49,186 nt of DNA, taken from assembly GCA_028716745.1 (NCBI GenBank), contig JAQUPE010000005.1, positions 1 to 49,186 of the forward strand, in the 5' to 3' direction. Origin of the DNA: Minisyncoccota bacterium. GTDB lineage: Bacteria; Patescibacteriota; Minisyncoccia; UBA6257; 02-FULL-45-10c. Under the pieces are notes generated by a model, which did no database searches, was not told the DNA's origin, and saw nothing but the letters and a program-made list of their open reading frames with translations. The position numbers were made by a program, and so were the translations under genes. This document shows, in pieces, positions 22,115 through 31,133 of this stretch; position 1 is the first letter of the stretch, and each line of letters opens with the position of its first letter.

Positions 22115-23252
22115 GAAATATACTTTCAAGAAATTACCAAATTCAATAAGGGAAGCGGAGATTTCTTTTGATGACAAGGAGTTTTTGGAATATTGGCAGG
22201 AGGTTTATAACGACGAGCTTGCAAAGGTTAATCTTAAGGGTTTTAGGCCGGGAACAGCGCCTAAGGAATTAGCGGACAAGGCCGTTGATAAGGACCATAT
22301 TTTTGAGCACTCAGCTTCAAATGCGGTCCGCCATGCATTGAAACAGATTACAGAAGAAAATAAGTGGGAAATTATTGATCAGCCTAAAATTGAGGCTTTA
22401 GAAACTCCATCAGGATTAAAAGTTAAAGTTACTTTGGCTATTTTTCCGGAAGTGGTTTTGGGAAATTATAAAAAAGCAGCTAAAGAAATTTCAGCTGAGA
22501 AAAAAGAAGTTAAACTTGATGAAAGCGAAGTTGATAAGGCAATCGATTGGATTTTAAAGTCTCGCGCCCAGATTATAAGGAGCGTTCAGCCGGCTAAAAA
22601 AGGCGACGTAGTTGAAATTAAATATAAGGGTAAGCACGACAAATTTGTTCTCGGCGAGGGAAGGTTAGAAAATGGAATTGAAGATAAAATTGTCGGCCAT
22701 AAGGAAAAAGAAAAATTTGATGACATAGAGTTGGAAGCTGTTTTTGAAAGAAAAATTCCCGAATTAAACGACGAATTCGTTAAAGGAGTAGGAAATTTCC
22801 AGACAGCCGAAGATTTGAAGAAAAGCGTCAGAGACGGCCTCTTAAAAGAAAAGAAAGAAAAAGAAATTGAAAGAAAGCGCTTGAAAATACTTGAAGAGGT
22901 GGTTAAGTCTTCTAAAATTGATGTGCCTCAGATAATGGTTGAGAAAACTTTTGAAAATATGCTTGCTGGATACGGTAATTTTCTTAAGAATGTTCCTGAA
23001 AAAGAGGAAGAATTTAAAAAGGAAATTAAAAAGGAAGCGGAAAAACAAGTTATGTCAGAATTAGTTCTATATCAGATTGTGAGAGAGGAGGCGCTGGAGC
23101 CGACAGAGGAAGAGATTGAAATAGAAGAAAATAATGTTTTGAAAAATATGCCTAAGGAACAGGCATTAAAGCTTGATCATCACAGGGTTCATAGCTATTG
23201 CTATGATATGGTTAAGAACAGGAAGGTTTTTGAGTATTTGGAGTCGTTGTAA
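22113..23252 (+). CDS. tig: Trigger factor
   Basis: Ribosome-associated chaperone that shields nascent chains at the exit tunnel. It has the ribosome-binding signature GFRPGTAP near residue 42 in the N-terminal domain (about 1-115). A compact FKBP-like domain is at about 150-205 (AKKGDVVEIKYKGKHDKFVLGEG), followed by a long helical C-terminal domain (about 210-379). At 379 residues it is shorter than the E. coli protein (432), and the FKBP insert is reduced. Two ATGs, at 22104 and 22113, are in frame; MKYTFKKLPN at 22113 looks like the family start. Both lie in an inverted repeat that may control initiation. The clpP gene follows after 12 nt, the widespread tig-clpP order. Confidence 0.93.
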   Translation: MKYTFKKLPNSIREAEISFDDKEFLEYWQEVYNDELAKVNLKGFRPGTAPKELADKAVDKDHIFEHSASNAVRHALKQITEENKWEIIDQPKIEALETPSGLKVKVTLAIFPEVVLGNYKKAAKEISAEKKEVKLDESEVDKAIDWILKSRAQIIRSVQPAKKGDVVEIKYKGKHDKFVLGEGRLENGIEDKIVGHKEKEKFDDIELEAVFERKIPELNDEFVKGVGNFQTAEDLKKSVRDGLLKEKKEKEIERKRLKILEEVVKSSKIDVPQIMVEKTFENMLAGYGNFLKNVPEKEEEFKKEIKKEAEKQVMSELVLYQIVREEALEPTEEEIEIEENNVLKNMPKEQALKLDHHRVHSYCYDMVKNRKVFEYLESL

Positions 23253-23264
23253 TAAACTAAAGAC

Positions 23265-23867
23265 ATGGAAGAAGGACAATATTTAATACCGACAGTTATA
23301 GAAAAAACTCAGATGGGCGAGCGGGCTTATGATATTTATTCTCGCCTGCTTAAAGAAAGGATAATTTTTTTGGGCGGACCGATAAATGACGGAGTAGCCA
23401 ATACGGTTATTGCCCAGCTTTTGTTTTTGGAACATGAAGACCCGAAAAAAGATATCAGTTTATATATTAATTCTCCGGGCGGTTCAGTGACTGCGGGGCT
23501 CGCGATTTACGATACAATGCAGCATATAAAATGCGATGTTTCCACGATTTGCGTAGGCATGGCCGCGTCTATGGGGGCTGTTTTATTGGCTGCCGGACAA
23601 AAAGGAAAAAGATTTGCTTTGCCGAATTCTGAAATTTTGCTTCATCAAATTATGAGCGGAGTCGAAGGGCAGGCGGTTGAAATTGAAATAACGGCCAAGC
23701 ATATTTTAAGAACTAAAGATAAATTAAATCAGCTTATTGCCAAACACACGGGTCAGTCTTTTGCGAAAATAGAAAAGGACACAGACAGAGATTTTCACTT
23801 GGATCCCCAGGAAGCTAAAGACTACGGAGTGATAGATGCGGTAATGAAAGGAAAGAACGGTAAATAA
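23265..23867 (+). CDS. clpP: ATP-dependent Clp protease proteolytic subunit
   Basis: Serine peptidase forming the double-heptameric barrel that works with ClpX or ClpC. 200 residues with the catalytic triad Ser102 ([11 protein letters not shown]), His127 (EILLHQIM) and Asp176 (TDRDFHLD), and the oxyanion and head-domain motifs [17 protein letters not shown]. Normal length, all residues intact. It follows tig closely, without an SD, and is probably co-transcribed. No clpX follows in the window; tyrS is next after a terminator. Confidence 0.98.
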   Translation: MEEGQYLIPTVIEKTQMGERAYDIYSRLLKERIIFLGGPINDGVANTVIAQLLFLEHEDPKKDISLYINSPGGSVTAGLAIYDTMQHIKCDVSTICVGMAASMGAVLLAAGQKGKRFALPNSEILLHQIMSGVEGQAVEIEITAKHILRTKDKLNQLIAKHTGQSFAKIEKDTDRDFHLDPQEAKDYGVIDAVMKGKNGK

Positions 23868-23871
23868 CATT

Positions 23872-23904
23872 AAAAACTCCTCTTTTTCAAAAGGGGAGTT
23901 TTTG
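23872..23904. terminator. Terminator of tig-clpP
   Basis: A 15-bp near-perfect stem (23872-23886 with about 23889-23903) with T-run. The tyrS -10 box begins three bases after it. Confidence 0.85.
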
Positions 23905-23906
23905 TT

Positions 23907-23918
23907 TATAATAAATAC
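23907..23918 (+). promoter_or_regulatory. -10 promoter box of tyrS, leaderless
   Basis: TATAAT (23907-23912) six bases before the ATG. A weak -35 TTTTCA would lie inside the upstream terminator. Confidence 0.5.
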
Positions 23919-25058
23919 ATGGAAAAAGACTTATTAACCCATAGGGTTGTTGATGTAATAGATAAGAAGCACTTGGAGGAGGTTTTGGCGAGCGGGAAGA
24001 AGCTGAGAATAAAATATGGGGCCGATCCAACGGCGCCGGATTTGCATTTAGGACACGCGGTAGCGCTTCGCAAGCTTAAGTCTTTTCAGGATTTAGGGCA
24101 CAAAATTGTTTTTATAATAGGCGATTATACTGCTCAAATAGGCGATCCATCCGGCCGTTCTAAGGCCAGGCCGATGCTTACCGAAAAAGAAGTTAAGGCC
24201 AATGCAAAGAGCTATTTTCAGCAAGTCGGAGAGATTCTTGATATTAAAAAAATAGAAGTCCGCTATAACAGCGAATGGTTTAAAAAGATGGATTTTGCTT
24301 CAATTATAAAATTAACCGGAAAATTTACGGTTCAAAGGATTTTAGAAAGAGACGATTTTACTAAAAGAATAAAAGATGGCGTTGAGGTTTATGCTCATGA
24401 AATTTTATATCCTATTATGCAAGCATACGATTCCATAATGGTAAAATCCGACATTGAACTCGGCGGGCAGGACCAGATATTTAATATGCTTGCAGGCAGA
24501 GAATTGCAGAAAAAAATGGGAGAGCAAGAGCAGGACGTTGTTACTATTCCGCTTTTAATTGGAACCGACGGGCAAAAGAAAATGTCCAAATCAATGGGCA
24601 ATTATATCGGCATTATCGAAAAGCCCGATGTGATGTTTGGTAAAGTCATGTCCGTTCCGGATGAATTGATAGGCCATTATTATGATCTTTGCACTGACGT
24701 TGAGCAGGCGATTAAAGATCCGCGAGAGGCTAAGCTGGAATTGGGCAGAATAATTGTTGAAATGTATCACGGTAAAGCCGCGGCGGAAAAAGCCAAAGAA
24801 GAATTTATCAGAGTAGTTTCGAACAAAGGAATTCCTTCGGATATTCCCAAAATGAAAGTTAAAAAGGGATTGAAACTTGCGGATTTGCTTGTTGAAACAA
24901 AGATGGCTGCGAGCAAGAGCGAAGCGCGCCGCTTGATTGAACAAAAGGGAGTAAAAATAGACGGCAAAGTTGAATCCGACCCTAATAAAATTGTAGAAAT
25001 CAAAAAGGAAATTTTGCTTCAAGTTGGCCCTAGAAAGTTTTTGAAAGTTTCGGCGTAA
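23919..25058 (+). CDS. tyrS: Tyrosyl-tRNA synthetase
   Basis: Class I synthetase charging tRNA-Tyr. 379 residues with the HIGH motif as HLGH (43-46), the KMSKS motif exact near 221-225, and a tyrosine-pocket region (YPIMQAYDSIMVKSDIELGGQDQIFN). A C-terminal S4-like RNA-binding domain starts near 315 (LADLLVETKMAASKSEARRLIEQKGVKID). The length is near the compact TyrZ/TyrS-2 group. The start is set by a TATAAT six bases upstream. The shikimate kinase-like gene follows after three bases. Confidence 0.97.
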   Translation: MEKDLLTHRVVDVIDKKHLEEVLASGKKLRIKYGADPTAPDLHLGHAVALRKLKSFQDLGHKIVFIIGDYTAQIGDPSGRSKARPMLTEKEVKANAKSYFQQVGEILDIKKIEVRYNSEWFKKMDFASIIKLTGKFTVQRILERDDFTKRIKDGVEVYAHEILYPIMQAYDSIMVKSDIELGGQDQIFNMLAGRELQKKMGEQEQDVVTIPLLIGTDGQKKMSKSMGNYIGIIEKPDVMFGKVMSVPDELIGHYYDLCTDVEQAIKDPREAKLELGRIIVEMYHGKAAAEKAKEEFIRVVSNKGIPSDIPKMKVKKGLKLADLLVETKMAASKSEARRLIEQKGVKIDGKVESDPNKIVEIKKEILLQVGPRKFLKVSA

Positions 25059-25061
25059 TTT

Positions 25062-25565
25062 ATGAAGAGCATGACTCTTATTGGTATGCCTGGGTCTGGA
25101 AAATCCACCATTGGCAAACTTTTAGCCCGAAAATTAGGCTGGGTTTTTATTGATTTAGATGATTTGATTAAGGAAAAAACAGGCAAAACTTACAGTCAGA
25201 TTTTAGAGCAAGACGGAGGCAAAAAACTTATAGAGATAGAAAATCAATTTACTTTAGATTTAAAATTTGATAAGCCGGCAGTTTTTTCTCCTGGAGGAAG
25301 TATTATTTATTCCATGCAGGCGATGGAAAAATTGAAGAAAGAAACAACTGTTGTTTATATAGAATTATTGATTAATGAAGTAAAAAAACGATTGGATGGA
25401 CGCGCTGATAAAGGCGGAATAATTGGGCTAAAAGAAAAGGGAATAGATAGGCTGTATGAAGAAAGAGCGATAATATATAAAACGATGGCGGATTTTACAG
25501 TTAAGACAGACGGTTTAAATGAGGATCAAATAGCAGACGAAATTTTGAAAGTTGTTCAGAAATAA
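25062..25565 (+). CDS. aroK: Shikimate kinase-like protein
   Basis: 167 residues of the shikimate kinase fold: Walker A GMPGSGKST (8-16), the shikimate-binding DLDDLI near 31-36, a GG(S) region SPGGSIIYSMQAM near 76-88 and a lid arginine in RLDGRADKGG near 109-118. The enzyme phosphorylates shikimate on the way to chorismate. The substrate GGG motif reads PGGS and the usual early Arg after DxD is not obvious, so a related small-molecule kinase is possible. It starts three bases after the tyrS stop, hence coupled. Tyrosine use and aromatic synthesis side by side is a suggestive pairing. A perfect palindromic terminator follows. Confidence 0.78.
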   Translation: MKSMTLIGMPGSGKSTIGKLLARKLGWVFIDLDDLIKEKTGKTYSQILEQDGGKKLIEIENQFTLDLKFDKPAVFSPGGSIIYSMQAMEKLKKETTVVYIELLINEVKKRLDGRADKGGIIGLKEKGIDRLYEERAIIYKTMADFTVKTDGLNEDQIADEILKVVQK

Positions 25566-25589
25566 AAACAACCCGCGCGGGTTGTTTTT
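25564..25589. terminator. Palindromic bidirectional terminator
   Basis: A 26-bp perfect palindrome, AAAAACAACCCGC mirrored, between aroK and the convergent hypothetical gene. Confidence 0.88.
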
Positions 25590-25596
25590 ATTTCTA

Positions 25597-26544
25597 CTAC
25601 ATAACTTTTGGCATCCCATTAGGATCATATTTTATATAAATATTTGAACATTTAGATTTTTTATAAACTTGTACTCTTCTGGCGGCCTCGTAATTTGGGT
25701 CTTCTTTTAATGCATCCAAATTAATGGAGCTATCGATTTTTTTGAGGGGGTTATCGTTAAATAAATAACACATTTCAACAAGAATTGTTTTATTGCCAGT
25801 TTTAAATTCTCCTGGTACGGGGACAACTTGCAAATCACCGGGTTCTAAATCATAGATTGTTGTTGTTGCTTGTCTTAAGGATGTTTTTGTAAAGTATATA
25901 TCAGCAAATTCAGGAATAATATTATGTAAAGATACTCTTCCGATATTTTCTATTTTTAAATCACTTTCAAAGGGGGTGATTTTAAGCGAAACATTGAATT
26001 CGGGAGAATAACTTAAGTTAATTAATTGTTTGCTTATATTATTTTGTCCATAAGCAATAAAGGCCGCAAAAATTCCAACTACAAAAACTACGGCAGTTTG
26101 AAGAAGATTAGAATCCAAAAGTTTCCAATGTTTTTTAATAAAAGTTAATATTTTTCCCTTATTAAACCAGCTGTTTTCTTCTGATATTTTAGATGGATAA
26201 AAATCTAATTGTTCTTTTGAGATGCCCAACCTGGATGTTCCATAGGCACGAGCTTCGTTCCAGGAATTTTTATCGTTTGGATTTAAATTAAATATTTTAT
26301 TCTTAAAAACAACAATTAGAGTTTTGCCCTCATCATAAATGTTAAAATAATAAGGTTTATCAGTCGCCATTGCGCTTTGAATCTTTTTAATTGTCTTTTC
26401 GAGGTCAGGAATTTCGACTATGTGTAAATGCCAGTTTATATCTTCGGGAGTTTCTTTCGGTGCAAATTTAGTTCTCAAAATCTTATAGTTTTCTAAGATT
26501 TTAGGTTTTTTTAAACTTTCCTCAATAATTACTGAGTGATACAT
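25597..26544 (-). CDS. Hypothetical protein: small conserved domain plus membrane-anchored external domain
   Basis: 315 residues. The N-terminal part (about 1-125) resembles a small family of unknown function that I recall in Patescibacteria and Firmicutes. Its features are VIIEESL at the start, WHLHIVEIP, YYFNIYDEGKTLIVVFKNKIF and GISKEQLDFYP. A transmembrane helix follows at about 148-168 (LLQTAVVFVVGIFAAFIAYG), then an external beta-rich domain of about 145 residues (VSLKITPFESDLKIENIGRVSLHNI; ends NIYIKYDPNGMPKVM). The function is unknown. The ATG at 26544 has no SD and ordinary AT-rich codon use. Confidence 0.75.
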   Translation of the reverse strand: MYHSVIIEESLKKPKILENYKILRTKFAPKETPEDINWHLHIVEIPDLEKTIKKIQSAMATDKPYYFNIYDEGKTLIVVFKNKIFNLNPNDKNSWNEARAYGTSRLGISKEQLDFYPSKISEENSWFNKGKILTFIKKHWKLLDSNLLQTAVVFVVGIFAAFIAYGQNNISKQLINLSYSPEFNVSLKITPFESDLKIENIGRVSLHNIIPEFADIYFTKTSLRQATTTIYDLEPGDLQVVPVPGEFKTGNKTILVEMCYLFNDNPLKKIDSSINLDALKEDPNYEAARRVQVYKKSKCSNIYIKYDPNGMPKVM

Positions 26545-26577
26545 GTATTAGAATGATTGTATTTTAATGCTAGTTGG

Positions 26578-26649
26578 AGCGGGTAACGGGAGTCGAACCC
26601 GTATCTCGACCTTGGCAAGGTCGCATAATAGCCGCTATACGATACCCGC
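26578..26649 (-). tRNA. tRNA-Gly(GCC)
   Basis: Acceptor GCGGGTA/TACCCGC, anticodon stem GACC/GGTC around TTGCCAA (anticodon GCC), T arm ACGGG/CCCGT. Confidence 0.96.
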
Positions 26650-26718
26650 GTGCTTATTATTTTAATATTTTAACTGCTTATCTCCTTCAAATCAAACTTT
26701 TGCTCTAACTACTAACGG

Positions 26719-26803
26719 TGCCCGAGGTCGGACTCGAACCGACATGTCTTTTAAGGACGGCAGATCTTAAGTCTGCTGCGTATACCAATTTCGCCACCCG
26801 GGC
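26719..26803 (-). tRNA. tRNA-Leu(UAA)
   Basis: Class II tRNA with long variable arm. Anticodon stem GCAGA/TCTGC around CTTAAGA (anticodon TAA); acceptor GCCCGGG/CTCGGGC with one wobble. Confidence 0.96.
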
Positions 26804-26864
26804 ATTATTTATCAACACCCCGATTATTACCGGGATAAAATTTCATCAATTAAATGAAATTTTG

Positions 26865-26936
26865 AGGCGCCGGTCGGAATTGAACCGACGTATAGCTCTT
26901 TTGCAGAGAGCTGCCTTACCACTTGGCTACGGCGCC
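26865..26936 (-). tRNA. tRNA-Cys(GCA)
   Basis: Acceptor GGCGCCG/CGGCGCC with discriminator U73, the usual Cys identity base. Anticodon loop CTGCAAA (anticodon GCA). Confidence 0.96.
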
Positions 26937-26948
26937 TTGAATTATATT

Positions 26949-27299
26949 CTATGGATTTTTCTCCTTTTTTTCAACTTCCAGAAAAATCTTTTCTACTTCT
27001 GCCGCTTTTTCAATTCCGTGGTCTATCTTAAAAACAATCTGAGGCATAGGTCTTATCTCAATTTTTCTATGCAGCATAAATTGAAGTCTGGAGCGGAATT
27101 TATTTAATACGCTTAACACTCTTTCAGATTTATTCATGGGAATAACGCTGAAATTTACAACAGCGTTTTCTAAATCGTCGTTTACTTCAACGTCCGTTAT
27201 AGTCATCAAGGCGCCGTTGAATTCCAACTCTTTAAGTATTATTTTGCTAAGTTCATCCCTTATTAAGCTGCCTACTCTTTGGTTTCTAAAAAATTTCAT
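26949..27299 (-). CDS. rbfA: Ribosome-binding factor A
   Basis: Small KH-type factor for 16S rRNA 5' end maturation and 30S assembly. 116 residues with the family start FFRNQRVGSLIRDELSKIIL, a middle MTITDVEVNDDLENAVVNFSV, and a C-terminal RLQFMLHRKIEIRPMPQIVFKID. Its ATG shares one base with the infB stop (TAATG), so it is translationally coupled to infB. This infB-rbfA order is conserved across bacteria. tRNA-Cys begins 12 bases after it on the same strand. Confidence 0.95.
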   Translation of the reverse strand: MKFFRNQRVGSLIRDELSKIILKELEFNGALMTITDVEVNDDLENAVVNFSVIPMNKSERVLSVLNKFRSRLQFMLHRKIEIRPMPQIVFKIDHGIEKAAEVEKIFLEVEKKEKNP

Positions 27300-28774
27300 T
27301 AATCTTTTTTACAAACTAAATGATATTCCGTTTCTATTTTTATTTCGCTGGATAATAAAATTCCGCATTCTTTTCCGGCTTCTACGATGAGAGTTTCCTT
27401 TTTATTGTGCTGAAGATTTACTATTTTACCTTTGCCTATAATTTGGTCTAATTTTCTTATTTCTACTAAAGAATTATTTTTTATTTCTCCTCTTATTACT
27501 TTGCCCCCGATAATTTGTTTTCCGGCTTTATTTCCAAAAACAGCCATAACCTCAAATTCTCCGATAGTTTCTTTTTCTCCAAGACCGCCGAAATGCTCAT
27601 CAATCGCTTCCAGCAATTCATAAATAATTTCGGATCTGATAACCGTTACATTGTTGTCTCTGGCCAAATTTTCGGCTGTTTTATTAATTTTATTCCTGAA
27701 GCCGATAATGATTGAGCCTGTAGAAATAGCGTCTTTTACGTCTCCATCGGAAATTTCCCCGATAGATTCGCCGAGAATATCAACCCTCTGTTTTTCTTTT
27801 AGAGGGATTTTGCGGATTGCTTCGCTCAAGGCCTCCAGGGATCCGCCGACGTCTGCTTTTAATATCAATTTAACCGCTTCCTGGCCTTCGGTTTTGATGA
27901 TTTTTTCCATGGACGTTTTCAGCTTGATAACATCAAGTTCTTTTTCCGAAAGATCTCCAGCTACAAATTCTTCGCCGATTTTTGGCAGGGACTCAAAGCC
28001 TAGAATTATTGCCGGGCTGGACGGATAGAGCTCATCAACTCTTTTCTCTAAGAAATTTTCCAGAATTCTAATTTTTCCTTTAGCGGAGGCAGTAGCTATT
28101 TTGTCTCCATTTCTTAATGCGCCATCTTCTAGAATAACGCTAACCGTAATGCCTCTTTGCTTGTCCATCGTCGATTCCAAAATTACGCCTTTTGCATTAA
28201 CAGATGGATTATAAGTCAGTTCTTCCATGTCCGCGGTCAATAAAACTAAATCAAGCAATTCTCCAATTCCTTGTCCGGATTTTGAAGAAACTTCCTGATA
28301 GCAAATATTTCCGCCAAGACCCTCCAGCAAAACATTATTTGCGAGCAGGTCATTTTTTACTTTTCTCAAATCAATGTTTGTTTTATCAACTTTGGTAATT
28401 GCCACTATAAACGGAGTATTGGATTCTTTTAAGGCCTTAATAGCTTCTTTTGTTTGCGGCTGAACGCCGTCGTCTGCTGCAACGACTAAAATACCCACAT
28501 CGGCTATATGGGCTCCGCGTACGCGCATTTTTGAAAAGGCCTCGTGGCCTGGCGTATCAATAAAAGTAATTTTCCTTGGAGGATTGATAACTTCCGGGGC
28601 ATGAAGAATTTCGTAGGCGCCTACGGATTGCGTAATACCGCCGGCTTCTTTGGCGGCAACGTTGCTTTTTCTGATGTAGTCCAACAAGCTTGTTTTTCCA
28701 TGATCAACATGGCCGACTACCACCACAATGGGCGGACGTTTCAAAGATTCATTTTTAGGATTTGGTGTAGTCAT
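27299..28774 (-). CDS. infB: Translation initiation factor IF-2, short form
   Basis: GTPase that delivers initiator tRNA to the 30S subunit. At 491 residues it lacks the long N-terminal region of typical IF-2 (E. coli 890) and begins almost at the G domain. Motifs are G1 GHVDHGKT (21-28), G2 in [12 protein letters not shown] (45-56), G3 DTPGH (73-77) and G4 TKVD (127-130). Thr replaces the usual Asn of NKxD in G4. Domains II-IV follow to residue 491, ending in the fMet-tRNA-binding C2 domain. Short IF-2 forms fit Patescibacteria. No SD is seen; a TATTTT box lies four bases before the ATG. It is coupled to rbfA. Confidence 0.96.
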   Translation of the reverse strand: MTTPNPKNESLKRPPIVVVVGHVDHGKTSLLDYIRKSNVAAKEAGGITQSVGAYEILHAPEVINPPRKITFIDTPGHEAFSKMRVRGAHIADVGILVVAADDGVQPQTKEAIKALKESNTPFIVAITKVDKTNIDLRKVKNDLLANNVLLEGLGGNICYQEVSSKSGQGIGELLDLVLLTADMEELTYNPSVNAKGVILESTMDKQRGITVSVILEDGALRNGDKIATASAKGKIRILENFLEKRVDELYPSSPAIILGFESLPKIGEEFVAGDLSEKELDVIKLKTSMEKIIKTEGQEAVKLILKADVGGSLEALSEAIRKIPLKEKQRVDILGESIGEISDGDVKDAISTGSIIIGFRNKINKTAENLARDNNVTVIRSEIIYELLEAIDEHFGGLGEKETIGEFEVMAVFGNKAGKQIIGGKVIRGEIKNNSLVEIRKLDQIIGKGKIVNLQHNKKETLIVEAGKECGILLSSEIKIETEYHLVCKKD

Positions 28775-28819
28775 ATATAAAATAAATTAGGAGTCATTTG
28801 GTTTATTGGCGGAATTGTC

Positions 28820-28839
28820 CCTGTCTAGCGGAAGGCAGG
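28820..28839. repeat. REP-like 20-bp element, copy 2
   Basis: CCTGTCTAGCGGAAGGCAGG, an imperfect hairpin related to 15868-15887. A separate 8-bp hairpin, GCTCGTTA/TAACGAGC, follows at about 28846-28864 before tRNA-Ser. Confidence 0.5.
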
Positions 28840-28870
28840 CGCTGTGGCTCGTTATTTTAACGAGCGAAGG

Positions 28871-28957
28871 CGGAGGCGGAAGGATTCGAACCTTCGGAGG
28901 GGTTTCCCCCTCAACACATTAGCAGTGTGCTGCTTTCGACCGCTCAGCCACGCCTCC
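28871..28957 (-). tRNA. tRNA-Ser(GCU)
   Basis: Class II tRNA. Acceptor GGAGGCG/CGCCTCC with discriminator G, anticodon loop CTGCTAA (anticodon GCT), variable arm GAGGGGGAAACCCCTC. Confidence 0.96.
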
Positions 28958-29046
28958 AATAATACTATGAATATTAACTAAAATATCGTTATTTTACAAA
29001 CTAATTTGTAAAAACACCCTATTATCTGTTATTTTTAAGTAAAGCA

Positions 29047-29520
29047 ATGGCACAAGAAAAAAAGGAAATTAAATGGACGGCCCTGGAATATGAATATTAT
29101 GAGAAGAGCGTTTCTTGGTATTGGATAAGCGGTATCATCGCTGCGGTGATTGCGCTTATTGCCATCAGGCAAAAAAACTTCCTTTTTGCAATTTTTGTAG
29201 CCATGGCCGAATTGGTGCTTATCTCATGGGCCAAGCGTGTTCCAAAAAATTTGGAATTCGCAATAAATGACGAAGGAGTGGTTATCGGGAGCATAAAATT
29301 TTTGCCTTATGGAGGATTAAGCGAGTTTTGCCTAAGGGAAAGAGCAGGAGATTTTGGAGAATTGATTTTAAAATCCAAGTCAAAGTTGCAGGGCTATACG
29401 AAGATAAGTATTTTTAACAAAGATATTCCTGAGATAGAAAAATTCCTGTCTGAAAAACTGAGAGAGTTTGAATATGAGGAAACAATTATAGACACTCTTT
29501 CAAAAATAATAAAATTTTAG
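29047..29520 (+). CDS. Two-helix membrane protein, unrecognised
   Basis: 157 residues. A cytoplasmic start (MAQEKKEIKWTALEYEYYEKS) leads into a hydrophobic hairpin (about 24-40 and 47-62). A soluble domain of about 95 residues then resembles PH-like or YcxB-like beta folds by pattern (FAINDEGVVIGSIKFLPYGGLSEFCL). I recall similar proteins in Parcubacteria without known function. A TTGTAA and TTATTT/TATTTT pair about 11-40 nt upstream is the likely promoter. tRNA-Arg follows 16 nt downstream on the same strand, then the aminotransferase. Confidence 0.78.
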   Translation: MAQEKKEIKWTALEYEYYEKSVSWYWISGIIAAVIALIAIRQKNFLFAIFVAMAELVLISWAKRVPKNLEFAINDEGVVIGSIKFLPYGGLSEFCLRERAGDFGELILKSKSKLQGYTKISIFNKDIPEIEKFLSEKLREFEYEETIIDTLSKIIKF

Positions 29521-29536
29521 TATATTAATTTATCCA

Positions 29537-29608
29537 GCCCTTGTCGTTCAACGGATAGGACGCAAGATTGCGGATCTTGCGATAGAGGTTCGACTCCTCT
29601 CGAGGGCA
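29537..29608 (+). tRNA. tRNA-Arg(GCG)
   Basis: Acceptor GCCCTTG/CGAGGGC (one wobble), D arm GTTC/GGAC, anticodon stem CAAGA/TCTTG around TTGCGGA, so anticodon GCG; T arm AGAGG/CCTCT. Bacteria normally use ACG (inosine) for CGU/CGC codons, so GCG is unusual. Confidence 0.93.
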
Positions 29609-29616
29609 CAAATTTA

Positions 29617-30699
29617 ATGAAAAAAAAGCCAAAAATTGACAGTCCGATTTTTTTTGTCGGCGTTAGAGATAACGGCATAGTTTCTTTTGGCAGCGGCCAG
29701 CCGGACCTGCCTCCGCCAAAACAGATTTTTAAAATACTTCCCGATTACAGGTCTTTTAAGTATGGGCTGACCCAGGGGCAGATTAATCTTCGCGAGGCTT
29801 TAGCCAAACAGTATCCCGGCGCTAAAGCCGAAAATTTTGTAATAACCAACGGCGCTTCCGAGGCCCTGGATTTAACTATTCGTGCTTTATCGCAGAAATT
29901 TCATGGCGGGAAAATAATGCTATTCAGGCCGTATTATTATTCTTATCCGTTTTTAGCGAAGATGTCCGGAATGACGCCGGTCATTTCTGATTTAAAAGAA
30001 GGAAAAATAGATTTAAATGATTTTAAAAAGAAAATAAAAGGATGCAGGGCGATTCTAATTAATTCTCCTTCTAATCCAACCGGTAAAATTGAATCAATAG
30101 AAACTCTTAAGGAAATAGAAAAAATAACTCAAAAGCTGGGGATTTATGTTTTGTCCGACGAGGTTTATAAGGATTTAATATATGAGAGAGAAAACTATTT
30201 GCTCCACGGACCGCGCGTGGTGACTATAAATTCGTTTTCAAAGACCTATGCAATGTGCGGATTTCGCGTTGGCTATCTCTATTCCAGCGACAAGGAATTA
30301 GTTAGGGCGGCAGTTGAGATAAAGGCCCGTACATCGATGAATACGAGCATTTTAAGCCAAGAAATGGCCTATGAGGCCACTAAAGTTCCGAGGAAGCAGA
30401 TTGATAGTCAGATAAAGACTTGGAGAGAGAGGCGGGACATGATTTACAAAGGGCTTAGGGATATGGGCTTTAGTTTGTGGAAGCCCGAAGGCGCTTTTTA
30501 TGTATTTCCAAAAATAAAAAACGCCAATCGCGTGGTTAACGATTTATTTTATAAGCATAAAGTTATTACTTATGACGGCGCTTGGTTTGGAAATCCGGAC
30601 AGAATTAGATTGAGCTATGCCCTAGATGTTAAAGATATAAAAGAGGGACTCAAAAGAATAAAAAAATACATAAAGGGAAAAGAAAGCTGGCTGAAATAA
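29617..30699 (+). CDS. PLP-dependent aminotransferase, class I/II
   Basis: 360 residues of the fold-type I aspartate aminotransferase family. It has VITNGASEALDLTIRAL (cofactor phosphate region, about 76-92) and INSPSNPTGKIE with the conserved Asn near residue 150. SDEVYKDLIY has the cofactor-ring Asp near 177. The Schiff-base Lys209 lies in SFSKTYAMCGFRVGY, and a carboxylate-binding Arg is near 328 (RIRLSYAL). The amino acid specificity cannot be told; with pheA and aroK in the region an aromatic aminotransferase is possible. It starts eight bases after tRNA-Arg, so it is probably read from the tRNA promoter, with no SD. Confidence 0.92.
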   Translation: MKKKPKIDSPIFFVGVRDNGIVSFGSGQPDLPPPKQIFKILPDYRSFKYGLTQGQINLREALAKQYPGAKAENFVITNGASEALDLTIRALSQKFHGGKIMLFRPYYYSYPFLAKMSGMTPVISDLKEGKIDLNDFKKKIKGCRAILINSPSNPTGKIESIETLKEIEKITQKLGIYVLSDEVYKDLIYERENYLLHGPRVVTINSFSKTYAMCGFRVGYLYSSDKELVRAAVEIKARTSMNTSILSQEMAYEATKVPRKQIDSQIKTWRERRDMIYKGLRDMGFSLWKPEGAFYVFPKIKNANRVVNDLFYKHKVITYDGAWFGNPDRIRLSYALDVKDIKEGLKRIKKYIKGKESWLK

Positions 30700-30720
30700 T
30701 TCTCTCTAATCTAAAATTTA

Positions 30721-30764
30721 AACCTGTATATTATATGATAATTGTAACATATGATATACAGGTT
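30721..30764 (+). repeat. 44-bp palindromic element, copy B
   Basis: A 17-bp stem with one G-T pair closes a 10-nt loop, followed by TTTTTTGAGGGG. It lies between the convergent aminotransferase and hsp20 genes and probably also serves as a terminator. Confidence 0.85.
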
Positions 30765-30786
30765 TTTTGAGGGGAATTTTGGAAAA

Positions 30787-31131
30787 TTATTTTGCTTTTG
30801 GCAGCCGCACGGTTAAAATTCCGTTTTTGATTCCAGAAGTTGCTTCCTCGGGTTTTATTTTTACCGGCAGAACGACAGATCTGGAAAATTTTCCGTAATA
30901 GCATTCCTGATAGAAAAAATCTTTTTCCGAGATGTTATTTTCTCGTTTTCTTTCTCCTGAAATAGTTATTTCATCGTCATTAACGGAAATTTTTATATTT
31001 TCCGGATTAACTCCTCCTACGGCCGACTCAATTACTATTTCTTTCGGCGTTTGGTAAACATCGATAGTCAGCATTCCTTCTTCGGAAAAATCAGATTCGA
31101 TTATTGATTTTTTAGATAAATCTTTTTCCAT
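30787..31131 (-). CDS. Small heat shock protein, Hsp20/alpha-crystallin family
   Basis: ATP-independent holdase that binds unfolding proteins. 114 residues, mostly one alpha-crystallin domain: ESAVGGVNPENIKISVNDDEITISGERK, then GKFSRSVVLPVKIKPEEATSGIKNGILTVRLPKAK, which contains the GILTVRLPK signature. The N-terminal arm is short (about 25 residues), and there is no I-x-I tail after the domain. The ATG follows the prsW stop by two bases, so it ends a valS-prsW-hsp20 operon. Confidence 0.93.
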   Translation of the reverse strand: MEKDLSKKSIIESDFSEEGMLTIDVYQTPKEIVIESAVGGVNPENIKISVNDDEITISGERKRENNISEKDFFYQECYYGKFSRSVVLPVKIKPEEATSGIKNGILTVRLPKAK

Positions 31132-31133
31132 AG

